NCBI RefSeq assembly: GCF_010727475.1
Contig: NZ_AP022567.1
Location: forward strand, 3,286,001 to 3,350,000
From: Mycolicibacterium mageritense
GTDB lineage: Bacteria > Actinomycetota > Actinomycetes > Mycobacteriales > Mycobacteriaceae
DNA: 64,000 nucleotides
Reading direction: 5' to 3'
Below the pieces are notes generated by a model, which was not told the origin of the DNA, searched no databases, and saw only the letters and a list, made by a program, of their open reading frames with translations. A program made the translations under genes and the position numbers. This document shows, piece by piece, positions 27,838 through 34,587 of the stretch (the stretch's first letter is position 1; each line of letters begins with the position of its first letter).

Positions 27838-28392
27838 ATGGCGGAGACAGAAGACATCGCTTCGAAGCACGCCCAATACTACGAGCAGACGTCGGAACTG
27901 CTTCAGGGCACAGTCCTTCGCGCAGTCCGCGTCTACGAGGAGACTGCGGAATCAACAGACGAAGCCCCGGAGGTTCGGCCTCAAGAGCTTGATGTCATCG
28001 TCCTTACCCAGTCATGCGACATCGCAAAACAATCACAGCGACAACTTCTCGTCGCAGAGGTTCAGCAATACTCCGACATGGTGAAAGAGCGAGCAGGCAC
28101 CGAATCCGCAAAAGACAGTTACAAAAGAAGCCTAATTAGAAATACCGCGGTGTCGGACATGCTACTGCCACCGTGCGCTCTTCTCGGAATAACCGACTAT
28201 CTCATTGTGAACTTCCGTGAGTTACACACGATCTTCAAACACCGGGTGTGCACTGCAGACAGCGGCTTTGTGTCACTTGCCTCACCCTTTCGGGAGCACT
28301 TGAGCCAGCATTACGCTTCATTCACCATGCGCGTAGGCCTACCAACCCCACCCCTGCACGAGTTCGAAAAGTATCGGCCCGAGCCGTCCTGA
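27838..28392 (+). CDS. Unknown protein with VLTQSCDI motif, third gene of the module
   Basis: 184 residues, ATG six bases after the previous stop. Contains LQGTVLRAVRVYEE, then DVIVLTQSCDIAKQSQRQLLVAEV, a pattern (hydrophobic strand, T-Q-S-C-D, strand) seen in uncharacterised mobile-element proteins, and a C-terminal SPFREHLSQHYASFTMRVGLP segment. The cysteine in QSCD is a candidate functional residue, but no enzyme family can be assigned. It is the last gene of the AT-richer trio; about 110 bp without a gene follow. Confidence 0.75.
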   Translation: MAETEDIASKHAQYYEQTSELLQGTVLRAVRVYEETAESTDEAPEVRPQELDVIVLTQSCDIAKQSQRQLLVAEVQQYSDMVKERAGTESAKDSYKRSLIRNTAVSDMLLPPCALLGITDYLIVNFRELHTIFKHRVCTADSGFVSLASPFREHLSQHYASFTMRVGLPTPPLHEFEKYRPEPS

Positions 28393-28504
28393 TGAGCCAA
28401 AGGGATATCGCAGGCGAATGCCCGCTGTCGCCGACCCGACAGGTGGAGAGTGTCGCCGAGAATTCCCGCAGTTCGGCTCCCATCGGCAGGGTGATACTTG
28501 ACAG

Positions 28505-28672
28505 GTGAACCGCCGAGACATCGCCACCATTGACGCCGAGTTGCGTCTACTCGCTGCGGTGCGCCGCCACGTCAAAGAACACGGTGGCCCACTACCCCCG
28601 GCGGCACTCGTGGACGGGCTCCTGGACGAACGCGCAGAGACAGCCGCGCAACCCACTACATGTCGGGGGTGA
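28505..28672 (+). CDS. Small phage-type hypothetical protein
   Basis: 55 residues starting VNRRDIATIDAELRLL and continuing AAVRRHVKEHGGPLPP. Predicted all-helical with a charged tail. Similar short proteins occur near packaging genes of mycobacterial prophage-like elements, but this is from memory. GTG start; the 3' end overlaps the oppositely oriented next gene by 17 bases. Too short for firm support. Confidence 0.45.
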   Translation: MNRRDIATIDAELRLLAAVRRHVKEHGGPLPPAALVDGLLDERAETAAQPTTCRG

Positions 28673-28907
28673 CCACCACAGTCTCCCCGTGATCGGATGG
28701 CAGGAACCCTGACGGCACCTTCCACCACGGCACCCTCACCGTCTCCCCAGCCTCCAGAGCATCCAACAAATGCCGGGGACGGCGCATAGCGCCCACCACC
28801 CCGAACCGCTTCTGCAAGAACCGCTCACGATCCAACAAGCGCCGATACACCGGACCCATACCACTGCGGCTGCCAGCAGCCGATGCTCTCGCCAGGTTCT
28901 GCCTCAC
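28656..28907 (-). CDS. Small hypothetical phage protein
   Basis: 83 residues starting MRQNLARASAAGSRSG, rich in Arg, with PRHLLDALEAGETVRVPWWK in the middle. Not recognised. Its ATG overlaps the stop of the terminase-like gene (ATGA), which supports translation coupled to that gene. Typical base composition for the element's phage part rather than the AT-rich module. Confidence 0.55.
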   Translation of the reverse strand: MRQNLARASAAGSRSGMGPVYRRLLDRERFLQKRFGVVGAMRRPRHLLDALEAGETVRVPWWKVPSGFLPSDHGETVVVTPDM

Positions 28908-29299
28908 CGCGAACCCTCCAACCGCACCACATGCCCGTCCACCACGGGCTGATTCAACCGATCACGGCGACCCCACCGCGCATTAGCCGCCCGCTGATGT
29001 CTGGCACTCTTCGGCGGCTCCGGCGTCACCCGCACCCGGTCCAGCAGCTGCAGGGACTGCCGCTCGCAATGCCTGGCCTCTGCGCTCAGCCTGACCAGCG
29101 TCGTCGCCTTCGCCTCATCACCCTTGGCAAGCTCGGCGTCATACATCGCCTGCAGCTGCTCGGCGCGATCCGCAACCGCGCACGCCGCGTCCAGAGCTTC
29201 CAGCTCATACTCATCGAACTCCGCGCCCGCGATGCCGGTCGCCCGCAGCGCGGCATTCATCTTCGCCCGCAGCCTCTGCCCAGCGGTCCGCTTCGCCAT
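28904..29299 (-). CDS. Possible phage terminase small subunit
   Basis: 131 residues from ATG 29299 (MAKRTAGQRLRAKMNAALRA). The central helix-rich segment EYELEALDAACAVADRAEQL and later RLSAEARHCERQSLQLLDRV resemble actinophage small terminases (E-x-x-x-L-x-x-A-C-x-x-A-D-R...), and the Arg-rich C-terminus (KSARHQRAANARWGRRDRL) fits DNA binding. Small terminases choose the DNA to be packaged; a satellite that encodes its own would redirect a helper's packaging motor. The longer frame upstream of 29299 has no homology-like content. Confidence 0.55.
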   Translation of the reverse strand: MAKRTAGQRLRAKMNAALRATGIAGAEFDEYELEALDAACAVADRAEQLQAMYDAELAKGDEAKATTLVRLSAEARHCERQSLQLLDRVRVTPEPPKSARHQRAANARWGRRDRLNQPVVDGHVVRLEGSR

Positions 29300-29866
29300 A
29301 GCAACGAGTGTACGACCGAGCGATGTCACTAAAAATGTTGGTAGACAATGATGTTCAGTGTTACGCGATACGTTGACAAACGTTGCCACGCAACACGATT
29401 CCAGCACACGCCAGCCATCGCGAAAGCCGTTTGCTGTCAGCAATATTCGTGGTATCGTCGCAGGTAGCGAGAGTTGTTCCAGGGCAACGCAATTCGTTTC
29501 CAGCAAACACATGGCCAGCGGGTGCCCGCCCGGGTCGAAAACGGCCTGACCTGGGAATTCCGACGCACTGCGCGGAATGCCACCGAGCGCGCCTAGCGCT
29601 CGCGACTCGAAGGGCGGCAAAGGGGTATCCCCCCAGGGCAAGGCCGTGACCTGCGGAAACGTGGCCGATAACTGTCACTCGGCAAACTTATATTGGTGCG
29701 ATGGCCCTTGTTTGAAAGTGCCGAAAGTGGCTGTGTAACAGCCGATTTCGATGCTCGAACCATGGTGTGGCACAGCGTTTTTGGCTATGTTCTGCGTGCT
29801 GCTGTTGTGGAGCGGTTCGACTGTTGGTTGTGGTGGCATGGTGGCCAGCAAACTTTGTCGGGTGGC
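29300..29866. other. Intergenic region without a convincing gene
   Basis: About 570 bp between the terminase-like gene and the hairpin behind the capsid gene. Frames here are short, lack ribosome binding sites and have poor composition. It contains inverted-repeat-rich sequence at 29358-29397 (GTGTTACGCG...CGCAACAC around GTTGACAAACGTTGCC) and should hold the promoter of the terminase-like gene, possibly also a packaging (cos/pac) site. Nothing stronger can be said. Confidence 0.5.
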
Positions 29867-29912
29867 ACCACGGCCCGCGCGGGCGGTTGGCTTTGCATAC
29901 GCGGGCCGTGGT
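29867..29912. terminator. Strong hairpin downstream of the capsid gene
   Basis: Perfect 13-bp arms ACCACGGCCCGCG and CGCGGGCCGTGGT with a 20-nt loop that contains another GC-rich palindrome (CCGCGCGGGC). Before the IS insertion it lay about 110 bp after the capsid stop on the minus strand. Probable terminator of the late operon. Confidence 0.65.
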
Positions 29913-30043
29913 GGCTTGGTGCACCGCTACTGTGTGGGCGTTCGGAGTAGTCAGGACGACTTCGCGCCACGCAGGTAGCGGTGAGTCTGGGCTGCTAGCT
30001 GCCTTCCATGCGGGTCTGCTGCACGATCAGGTGACAGTTTCGG

Positions 30044-30898
30044 TCACGCGGCCTGACTGGCCGGTGTGGTCATGATTGCTTCGAATTCGATCGGGGTCAA
30101 CCGCCCGAGGCCGGACTGGCGGCGGCGCCGGTGGTAGGTGCGCTCGATCCAGGTGACGATCGCGATGCGGAGTTGTTCTCGGGTGTCCCAGCGGCGGCGG
30201 TCGAGCACGTTCTTCTGCAGCAGGCTAAAGAAGCTCTCCATGGCGGCGTTGTCGCCGGCGGCTCCGACACGGCCCATAGAGCCGACCATCTCGTGTTGAT
30301 TCAAGGCGTGTACGAATTTCCTTGACCGGAACTGAGATCCGCGATCCGAGTGCAGAATGCACCCCGCGACATCTCCGCGTCGGGCTACCGCGCTGTGTAG
30401 TGCCCGGATGGCCAGTTGTGACTTCATTCGGGAGTCGATGCTGTAGCCGACGATCCGGTTGGAGAACACGTCCTTAATCGCACAGAGGTAGAGCTTGCCC
30501 TCACCGGTGCGGTGCTCAGTGATGTCACTGAGCCACAACTGATTTGGCCCTTCAGCGGTGAAGTCACGCTCGACAAGATCGTCGTGCACCGGCGGCCCGA
30601 CTTTGCCGTTCTTGCCGCGTTTCTTACCAAACACGCTCCACAGTCGATTCTGCGAGCAGATCCGCCATGCGGTGCGCTCGGCCATCGGCTCGCCGGCATC
30701 GCGCGCCTCCTCCACGAGGTAGCGGTAGCCGAACTCCGGATCGTCTGCGTGCGCGTCGAACAGCGCATTGGCGCGGTAGGCCTCGATGAGTTCGGCCTCG
30801 GTGATGGGTCGGCCAGCCAGCGGTAATACGGTTGGCGGGAGAGCTTGAGTACCCGCACGTCACCGCGACGGGGATCCGTCGGCGGCGAGCTCTTTCAC
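30044..30898 (-). pseudogene. IS3-type transposase orfB, frameshifted
   Basis: Most of the rve integrase domain is intact in one frame: WLSDITEHRTGEGKLYLC (first Asp), ILHSDRGSQFRSR (second Asp) and AMESFFSLLQKNV (Glu) give the D-D-E triad. The N-terminal 60 codons are spread over three frames: VKELAADGSP, then VLKLSRQPYYRWLADP, then ITEAELIEAYRANALFDAH, implying about three single-base losses near 30808, 30855 and 30880. The GTG at 30898 overlaps the orfA stop. Either natural decay or clustered sequencing errors; decay is favoured because neighbouring genes are intact. Confidence 0.8.
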
Positions 30899-31203
30899 GA
30901 GCGGGTAGACCCTTTTCCCGGCAGATTGGCCTGCGATAAATACGCTGCGGCCCGGCGCAGCACCTCGTTCTCTTGCTCTAGCAGTTTGATCCGCCGTCGG
31001 GCTTCGCGCAGCTCACCGGACTCGCTGGCGCTCTTGCCGGGCTTGGTGCCTTCGTCGATGTCGGCCTGACGGAGCCATTTCTGCAGCGTCATCGGGTGCA
31101 CTCCGAAATCGGTGGCGATCTGCTCGATCGTTACACCGTCATCGCGGTTGCGAGCGACCCGGACGACGTCGTCGCGGAACTCGCGGGGGTAGGGCCTTGC
31201 CAT
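30895..31203 (-). CDS. IS3-type transposase orfA (HTH/leucine zipper)
   Basis: 102 residues from ATG 31203 (MARPYPREFRDDVVRVA). HTH_Tnp_1 helix-turn-helix around TIEQIATDFGVHPMTLQKWL, followed by a leucine-zipper-like helix ELREARRRIKLLEQENEVLR. OrfA binds the terminal repeats and normally forms OrfAB by -1 frameshifting into orfB. This reading frame is intact. Confidence 0.88.
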   Translation of the reverse strand: MARPYPREFRDDVVRVARNRDDGVTIEQIATDFGVHPMTLQKWLRQADIDEGTKPGKSASESGELREARRRIKLLEQENEVLRRAAAYLSQANLPGKGSTRS

Positions 31204-31250
31204 GGGGACATCCTTCCAGCCCGCCCATGCTGGGCAAGCCAACTCAGATG

Positions 31251-32123
31251 TCACCTATTCGTGCAGCAGACCCTGCCGACACGCACGATGGCTTGTTCGT
31301 GCGGGAAGCCGAAGCCGACTCGCAGCACGCAGCGGATACCTGTGCGGTCGCTGGAGAAGTAGGCCGAGCTGTCGGCGATGACTTGCGGGTCGGCGCGCAG
31401 CACCACGAACACCTTGTCGCGGGGTACCAGCCACATCGCGCCCTGTGTGACAGCTGGTGAGCTGTAGGCGGGGACACCGAGAATGCTGCGCCCGGTCGCT
31501 TGTGTGGCATCGGGGCCGAGCAACGGTTGGTTGGAGTCGGCAGCGACTTTGGTGGTGGACACCGAGAGCACGTCGGTGGGGTTGCCGACGAACGCCATGT
31601 TGGGCAGGCCATCGAGCGGGTTGACGGCGAGCACTCCGGCGTTCTCGGCAAGGGAGATACCTTCGGCGAACACGTCCAGGCTGCCGTCGAACGAAACGGT
31701 GGTCTCCTGCACGTTGGGCAGTGATTCCAGACCAGACGGCCCGTTGGGCACGGTGTTTCCGAAGTAGGCGTTGTCCAGGCGGGTCTGGAGGTCGCGCACG
31801 AGACCACTACCGACTACGTCGAGTGCGGACGGGTCGCTGTCGTTCATCAGCTCGTTGCTGACGACAGTGAGTCCTGCAAGCTTGGACGGTGTGACAACCA
31901 GCTCGTCCAAATCGGGATCGCTGACGGCGATCTCTGCGCCTTCGGCGGTCCAGCCTGTGGTGGGGTCGGTGACGACGACGGGGAATCGCGTTGCATGCGA
32001 ACCGGTTTGGACAATGGTGGACACTCGTGTACCAACGGCTGACGCAAGTAGCGGTTTGATGACGAGTGCTTGGATATCTGCGGGTGCCAGGATTGCGGCA
32101 CCGTTGCTGCTGAGCAGAGGCAT
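31251..32123 (-). CDS. HK97-fold major capsid protein, last codons replaced by IS3
   Basis: 290 residues. LVIKPLLASAVGTRVSTIVQ, TAEGAEIAVSDPDLDELVV and VVSNELMNDSDPSALDVVGS are characteristic of actinophage/phiRv1-type HK97 capsid proteins. No delta-domain or protease cleavage region precedes it; the scaffold gene lies upstream. The native gene reads to 31274 and then the IS adds GRVCCTNR-stop. Removing the IS and one TGC copy gives R-V-G-M-E-G-S-stop, so only the final M-E-G-S was lost and the fold may be unaffected. It would build the shell in a satellite's own small capsid. Confidence 0.85.
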   Translation of the reverse strand: MPLLSSNGAAILAPADIQALVIKPLLASAVGTRVSTIVQTGSHATRFPVVVTDPTTGWTAEGAEIAVSDPDLDELVVTPSKLAGLTVVSNELMNDSDPSALDVVGSGLVRDLQTRLDNAYFGNTVPNGPSGLESLPNVQETTVSFDGSLDVFAEGISLAENAGVLAVNPLDGLPNMAFVGNPTDVLSVSTTKVAADSNQPLLGPDATQATGRSILGVPAYSSPAVTQGAMWLVPRDKVFVVLRADPQVIADSSAYFSSDRTGIRCVLRVGFGFPHEQAIVRVGRVCCTNR

Positions 32124-32256
32124 GGGATTGCTTCCGAGAGGGAATGACTCGCCCGGTGCGATCCTCCAGGATCAAGCCGGGTCGCTCCCTACGGAAGCCC
32201 GCATGCGGTAGGCGTCTGGCCCGTACGGGCTGCGTCTATCAGCAGCCGCCAGTGTA

Positions 32257-32808
32257 CTAGTCGCGACCGGCTTTCAATGCTGATGACCACGAGGATTGCC
32301 CGTGTGGCTGCCCTGATCCGGTGCCTTGCTGTCTGTTTGGCTGCGGTGGGCGGCTCTTCGGTGGGACGCGGAACTCTCGCGCGGTCTCGGCGATTGCCGC
32401 TGACAGCTTGTCGTGGTCGATGAGCCCGTCTTCGCCCACGAGTGTCTCCACGGTGTGACCGGCTGCGGCAATGAGTCGAGGGTCTACCCCGGCGGCGTGC
32501 ACGGCGGTGTCCACGATGGACTGGCGTGTCTTGGTCAGCATGTCTTGCGCGGCGTCGCGTTGAGTGCGCGCTTCGTCCCGTTCGGCTTCTGCCTTTTGAG
32601 CCCGTTTGCGCAGCTTCGCGGCTTCTCGGTTTCCCTTGCCGTCTGCGTTGCCGTCGTCGGTGTCGTCGGTGTCGTCGCGGTCGGTGTCCGCTTCGCTAGC
32701 TGGCGGGTGTTCCTCGTCGGTGCTGGCAGGTGAGGGGTGGCCGGCCTGGACAACCGGTGCTGAATCCTGCTGCCCTGCATTGTTGTTCGTATTGTCCTGC
32801 TCTGTCAC
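32257..32808 (-). CDS. Phage scaffolding protein
   Basis: 183 residues from GTG 32808 (VTEQDNTNNN), preceded by GGAAGGA. Low-complexity acidic N-terminus (repeats of D and T around DRDDTDDTDDGNADGK), then a coiled coil KLRKRAQKAEAERDEARTQR, then a helical domain (VDTAVHAAGVDPRLIAAAGH). That order is typical of scaffold proteins encoded directly before HK97-type capsids. The start overlaps the previous stop (GTGA). Confidence 0.8.
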   Translation of the reverse strand: MTEQDNTNNNAGQQDSAPVVQAGHPSPASTDEEHPPASEADTDRDDTDDTDDGNADGKGNREAAKLRKRAQKAEAERDEARTQRDAAQDMLTKTRQSIVDTAVHAAGVDPRLIAAAGHTVETLVGEDGLIDHDKLSAAIAETAREFRVPPKSRPPQPNRQQGTGSGQPHGQSSWSSALKAGRD

Positions 32809-33092
32809 GGTGTGTGTCCTTCCAGTTGTGGCCAAGTGCGGCGACGAACCCCGTTGCTGAGCCACTGCACGCGCGTGGTCAGCTCGCCGGGCAACGCGTA
32901 GCCCAGGTGGGCGAGTAGCGCGCGTTCGGTGTCAGTGGCGGGTCGGTCGCGGTGCATGCTGGCGCGCCAGTGCCTCTGCTCGTAATCGTTGTGCTGCGTG
33001 CTGTCTTCGGCGCGCTGCATATCGTCGGGCAGCTGCTCGAATACCAGCCAGCCACGCGGATCGCCCGGTCGGTGAGCGCCAATGTCAGTCAT
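32805..33092 (-). CDS. Small hypothetical phage protein
   Basis: 95 residues starting MTDIGAHRPGDPRGWLVFEQ with HWRASMHRDRPATDTERALL and a C-terminal WLSNGVRRRTWPQLEGH. Not recognised. The gene is held in place by a GTGA overlap with the scaffold gene and a 7-bp gap after the WhiB-like gene, so it is part of the same operon. Confidence 0.65.
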   Translation of the reverse strand: MTDIGAHRPGDPRGWLVFEQLPDDMQRAEDSTQHNDYEQRHWRASMHRDRPATDTERALLAHLGYALPGELTTRVQWLSNGVRRRTWPQLEGHTP

Positions 33093-33099
33093 TGTCTTG

Positions 33100-33396
33100 T
33101 CATCCTGTCTCGCTGCATGTTTCGGCCTTCTCTACATAGTCGCGGCCATAAAACTTGCCTGCCCAAACCCCGGTCAGGTCACGCTGTGTGGCTGCCCAAC
33201 TTCGGCACCGCTCCAGCACGGGGCAGCGTCGGCATGCAGCCACGCACTCATCGATTCTGTGCCGCGCGCCGGTCATTTCGGCTTCCCAGAAGCGGATGCG
33301 CGCACCGATGCAGGCCGCGCCGTCCAATCGGGGAACGTTTTTCAGCACTCTGACCAACAGCTCCAAGGCGCCCGGAGTGACGCGCGCGCTATTCAC
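33100..33396 (-). CDS. WhiB-like Fe-S protein of the element
   Basis: 98 residues from a GTG at 33396 that overlaps the upstream stop (GTGA). Four cysteines fit the WhiB pattern: one in DGAACIGARI, then CRRCPVLERC (C-x2-C-x5-C), followed by the turn GVWAGKFYG, equivalent to the family's G-V/I-W-G-G. WhiB proteins bind a [4Fe-4S] cluster and act on sigma-factor region 4. Mycobacteriophage WhiB (phage TM4) is known to interfere with host WhiB2 and cause superinfection exclusion; a similar role here is possible. Confidence 0.8.
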   Translation of the reverse strand: MNSARVTPGALELLVRVLKNVPRLDGAACIGARIRFWEAEMTGARHRIDECVAACRRCPVLERCRSWAATQRDLTGVWAGKFYGRDYVEKAETCSETG

Positions 33397-33863
33397 GCTG
33401 CACCGTGCCCGTACTCGCGGAGCCGGTCGAACACTCCAGAGATGTCCACCGCGAGTGCCGCTATCGCCTGACCGGTGATTGCGCACGCCGCATGCGCAAG
33501 ATCATGCGCTGAGACCTGCGAGCCGAGGCACAGTTCACGGACTGCCGCGTAGTCGTCGCGCTGCATGGCCTCAGCGAGCGCTACAGCCTCCAACGCGGCC
33601 ACGGTGGTGTAATCGGTCGCCCCGGTGGCGGCAGCGACGCGTAGAACCTCTGAGCGCAGTTCGTCAGCGGATGCGCCTTCGCGCAGCAGACCAGCGAGCA
33701 ATACCGCGCCGGAGATGACCAGCCAGCCGGGATTGCAGGTGCTTCCGGTTATGGTGGCGCAGCAGCGGGCTGGGTCGTCGTGCGCTGCGTACTCGGCGGC
33801 AGTGATGGTGTCCCGCCACGCATCCGATGGTGGGCGAGTGCGCCAATTCGGTTCGCAGGTCAT
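33393..33863 (-). CDS. Hypothetical protein of the element
   Basis: 156 residues starting MTCEPNWRTRPPSDAWRDTI. Mostly alpha-helical and Ala-rich (ALEAVALAEAMQRDDYAAVR, LAHAACAITGQAIAALAVDI), with an early Cys-Cys pair ARCCATITGSTC. No family recognised. Coupled to the WhiB-like gene by overlap. Similar-sized Ala-rich proteins lie between WhiB and HNH genes in prophage-like elements. Confidence 0.65.
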   Translation of the reverse strand: MTCEPNWRTRPPSDAWRDTITAAEYAAHDDPARCCATITGSTCNPGWLVISGAVLLAGLLREGASADELRSEVLRVAAATGATDYTTVAALEAVALAEAMQRDDYAAVRELCLGSQVSAHDLAHAACAITGQAIAALAVDISGVFDRLREYGHGAA

Positions 33864-33910
33864 GCGTGCTTACCTCCCGGCTTTCATGGTGCCGTTCGAC
33901 CACGACAGAC

Positions 33911-34363
33911 TCAGTGCGACATTTGCGCACGAGGATTGCTCGGTGCTTGCCGTGGAAGTGATTGCCGCCCAGCCGCCCAGGGCGAACCGCAGCCCGGAAA
34001 GCACGGGTGCACGCGGCACATGTGCGCGCAGCCGGGGCAGTGATGCCTGCCGGTGGACCACGACGACAGCCGGTGGAAGGCGGTTCGGTGCCTGCGAAGA
34101 ACTCGTCCCTGCGCGTGCGCGGCGTCAAACACCCGATGGCACTTCGCGCAGCGTGGCCGGTAATGCGCCGGGTCGGCAGAGTAAGGCGACCCGTCTTCGA
34201 GCTGCTCATCGGGGTCGTCGTGGCTGTAGCTCCAGTGCACAGCCGGTCGTCCACAAGACACGCACCGGTAGTCGCTGGCGGGACCACGCTGGGCGCGGAC
34301 ACGGCGGTGCGCGGCGCGATAACCGATGCGCTCACGCGGAGACACGTGCCACGCGAGCGCCAT
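33911..34363 (-). CDS. Zinc-finger/HNH-like protein of the element
   Basis: 150 residues from ATG 34363 (MALAWHVSPRERIGYRAAHR). Zinc ligands CVSCGRPAVHW and RCAKCHRVFD bracket a HSYSHDDP-like loop (WSYSHDDPDEQ), the layout of actinophage HNH/recombination-endonuclease-VII-like proteins; a second Cys/His cluster CPGCAHMCRVHPC lies at the C-terminus. Nuclease activity is uncertain because the HNH catalytic histidine is not clear. The longer frame upstream (to 34798) overlaps the rep gene and is unlikely to be translated. Confidence 0.6.
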   Translation of the reverse strand: MALAWHVSPRERIGYRAAHRRVRAQRGPASDYRCVSCGRPAVHWSYSHDDPDEQLEDGSPYSADPAHYRPRCAKCHRVFDAAHAQGRVLRRHRTAFHRLSSWSTGRHHCPGCAHMCRVHPCFPGCGSPWAAGRQSLPRQAPSNPRAQMSH

Positions 34364-34383
34364 ACAAACACTGCGCCGCCCGT

Positions 34384-34587
34384 TCACCGCGAACCCGTTC
34401 GTGTGGTGCGTGTTTGCGCAGTAGTTCTGTTGGGCGCATGGCTGAAAAATCGCTGTGCGGCCCGTAGAGCGATTGGGAACTGCTTTCCGGCATAACCACC
34501 CTGCCGACGCGCCATTTGTCTCAGCACGTCCGAATCGGGCCCAGAGATAAACAATCTGGTAGACGTCTGCTGCACAGCCAGCCTCAC
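34384..34587 (-). CDS. Small hypothetical protein coupled to rep
   Basis: 67 residues from a GTG at 34587 that overlaps the rep stop (GTGA). Sequence VRLAVQQTSTRLFISGPDSD then LRQMARRQGGYAGKQFPIAL; basic, with no cysteine cluster. Family unknown. Support is the coupled start and operon position only. Confidence 0.5.
   Translation of the reverse strand: MRLAVQQTSTRLFISGPDSDVLRQMARRQGGYAGKQFPIALRAAQRFFSHAPNRTTAQTRTTRTGSR

Larger units (their letters stand above)
30012..31273 (-). mobile_element. IS3-family insertion sequence, 1262 bp, in the capsid gene end
   Basis: Terminal inverted repeats begin GGGTCTGCTGCACGA at both ends (15 identical bases, then AGGTGACA after a short mismatch). A TGC triplet flanks both sides (30009-30011 and 31274-31276), fitting a 3-bp target duplication. 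Two overlapping frames on the minus strand are the IS3 orfA/orfB pair. orfB carries frameshifts, so the copy is probably inactive. It splits the capsid gene from its last four codons. Confidence 0.88.

Noticed and set aside
28904..29641. 245-residue version of the terminase-like gene with an upstream start
   Set aside because: The first 114 residues have no coherent composition; the ATG at 29299 begins the helical, phage-like part.
29361..29678. 105-residue minus-strand frame between the IS and the terminase-like gene
   Set aside because: No start signal, no recognisable pattern, not coupled to neighbours; treated as intergenic.
33664..34371. 235-residue minus-strand frame overlapping the HNH-like gene
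   Set aside because: Cysteine-pair zinc motifs and operon overlaps support the alternative frame at 33911-34363 and the gene at 33393-33863.
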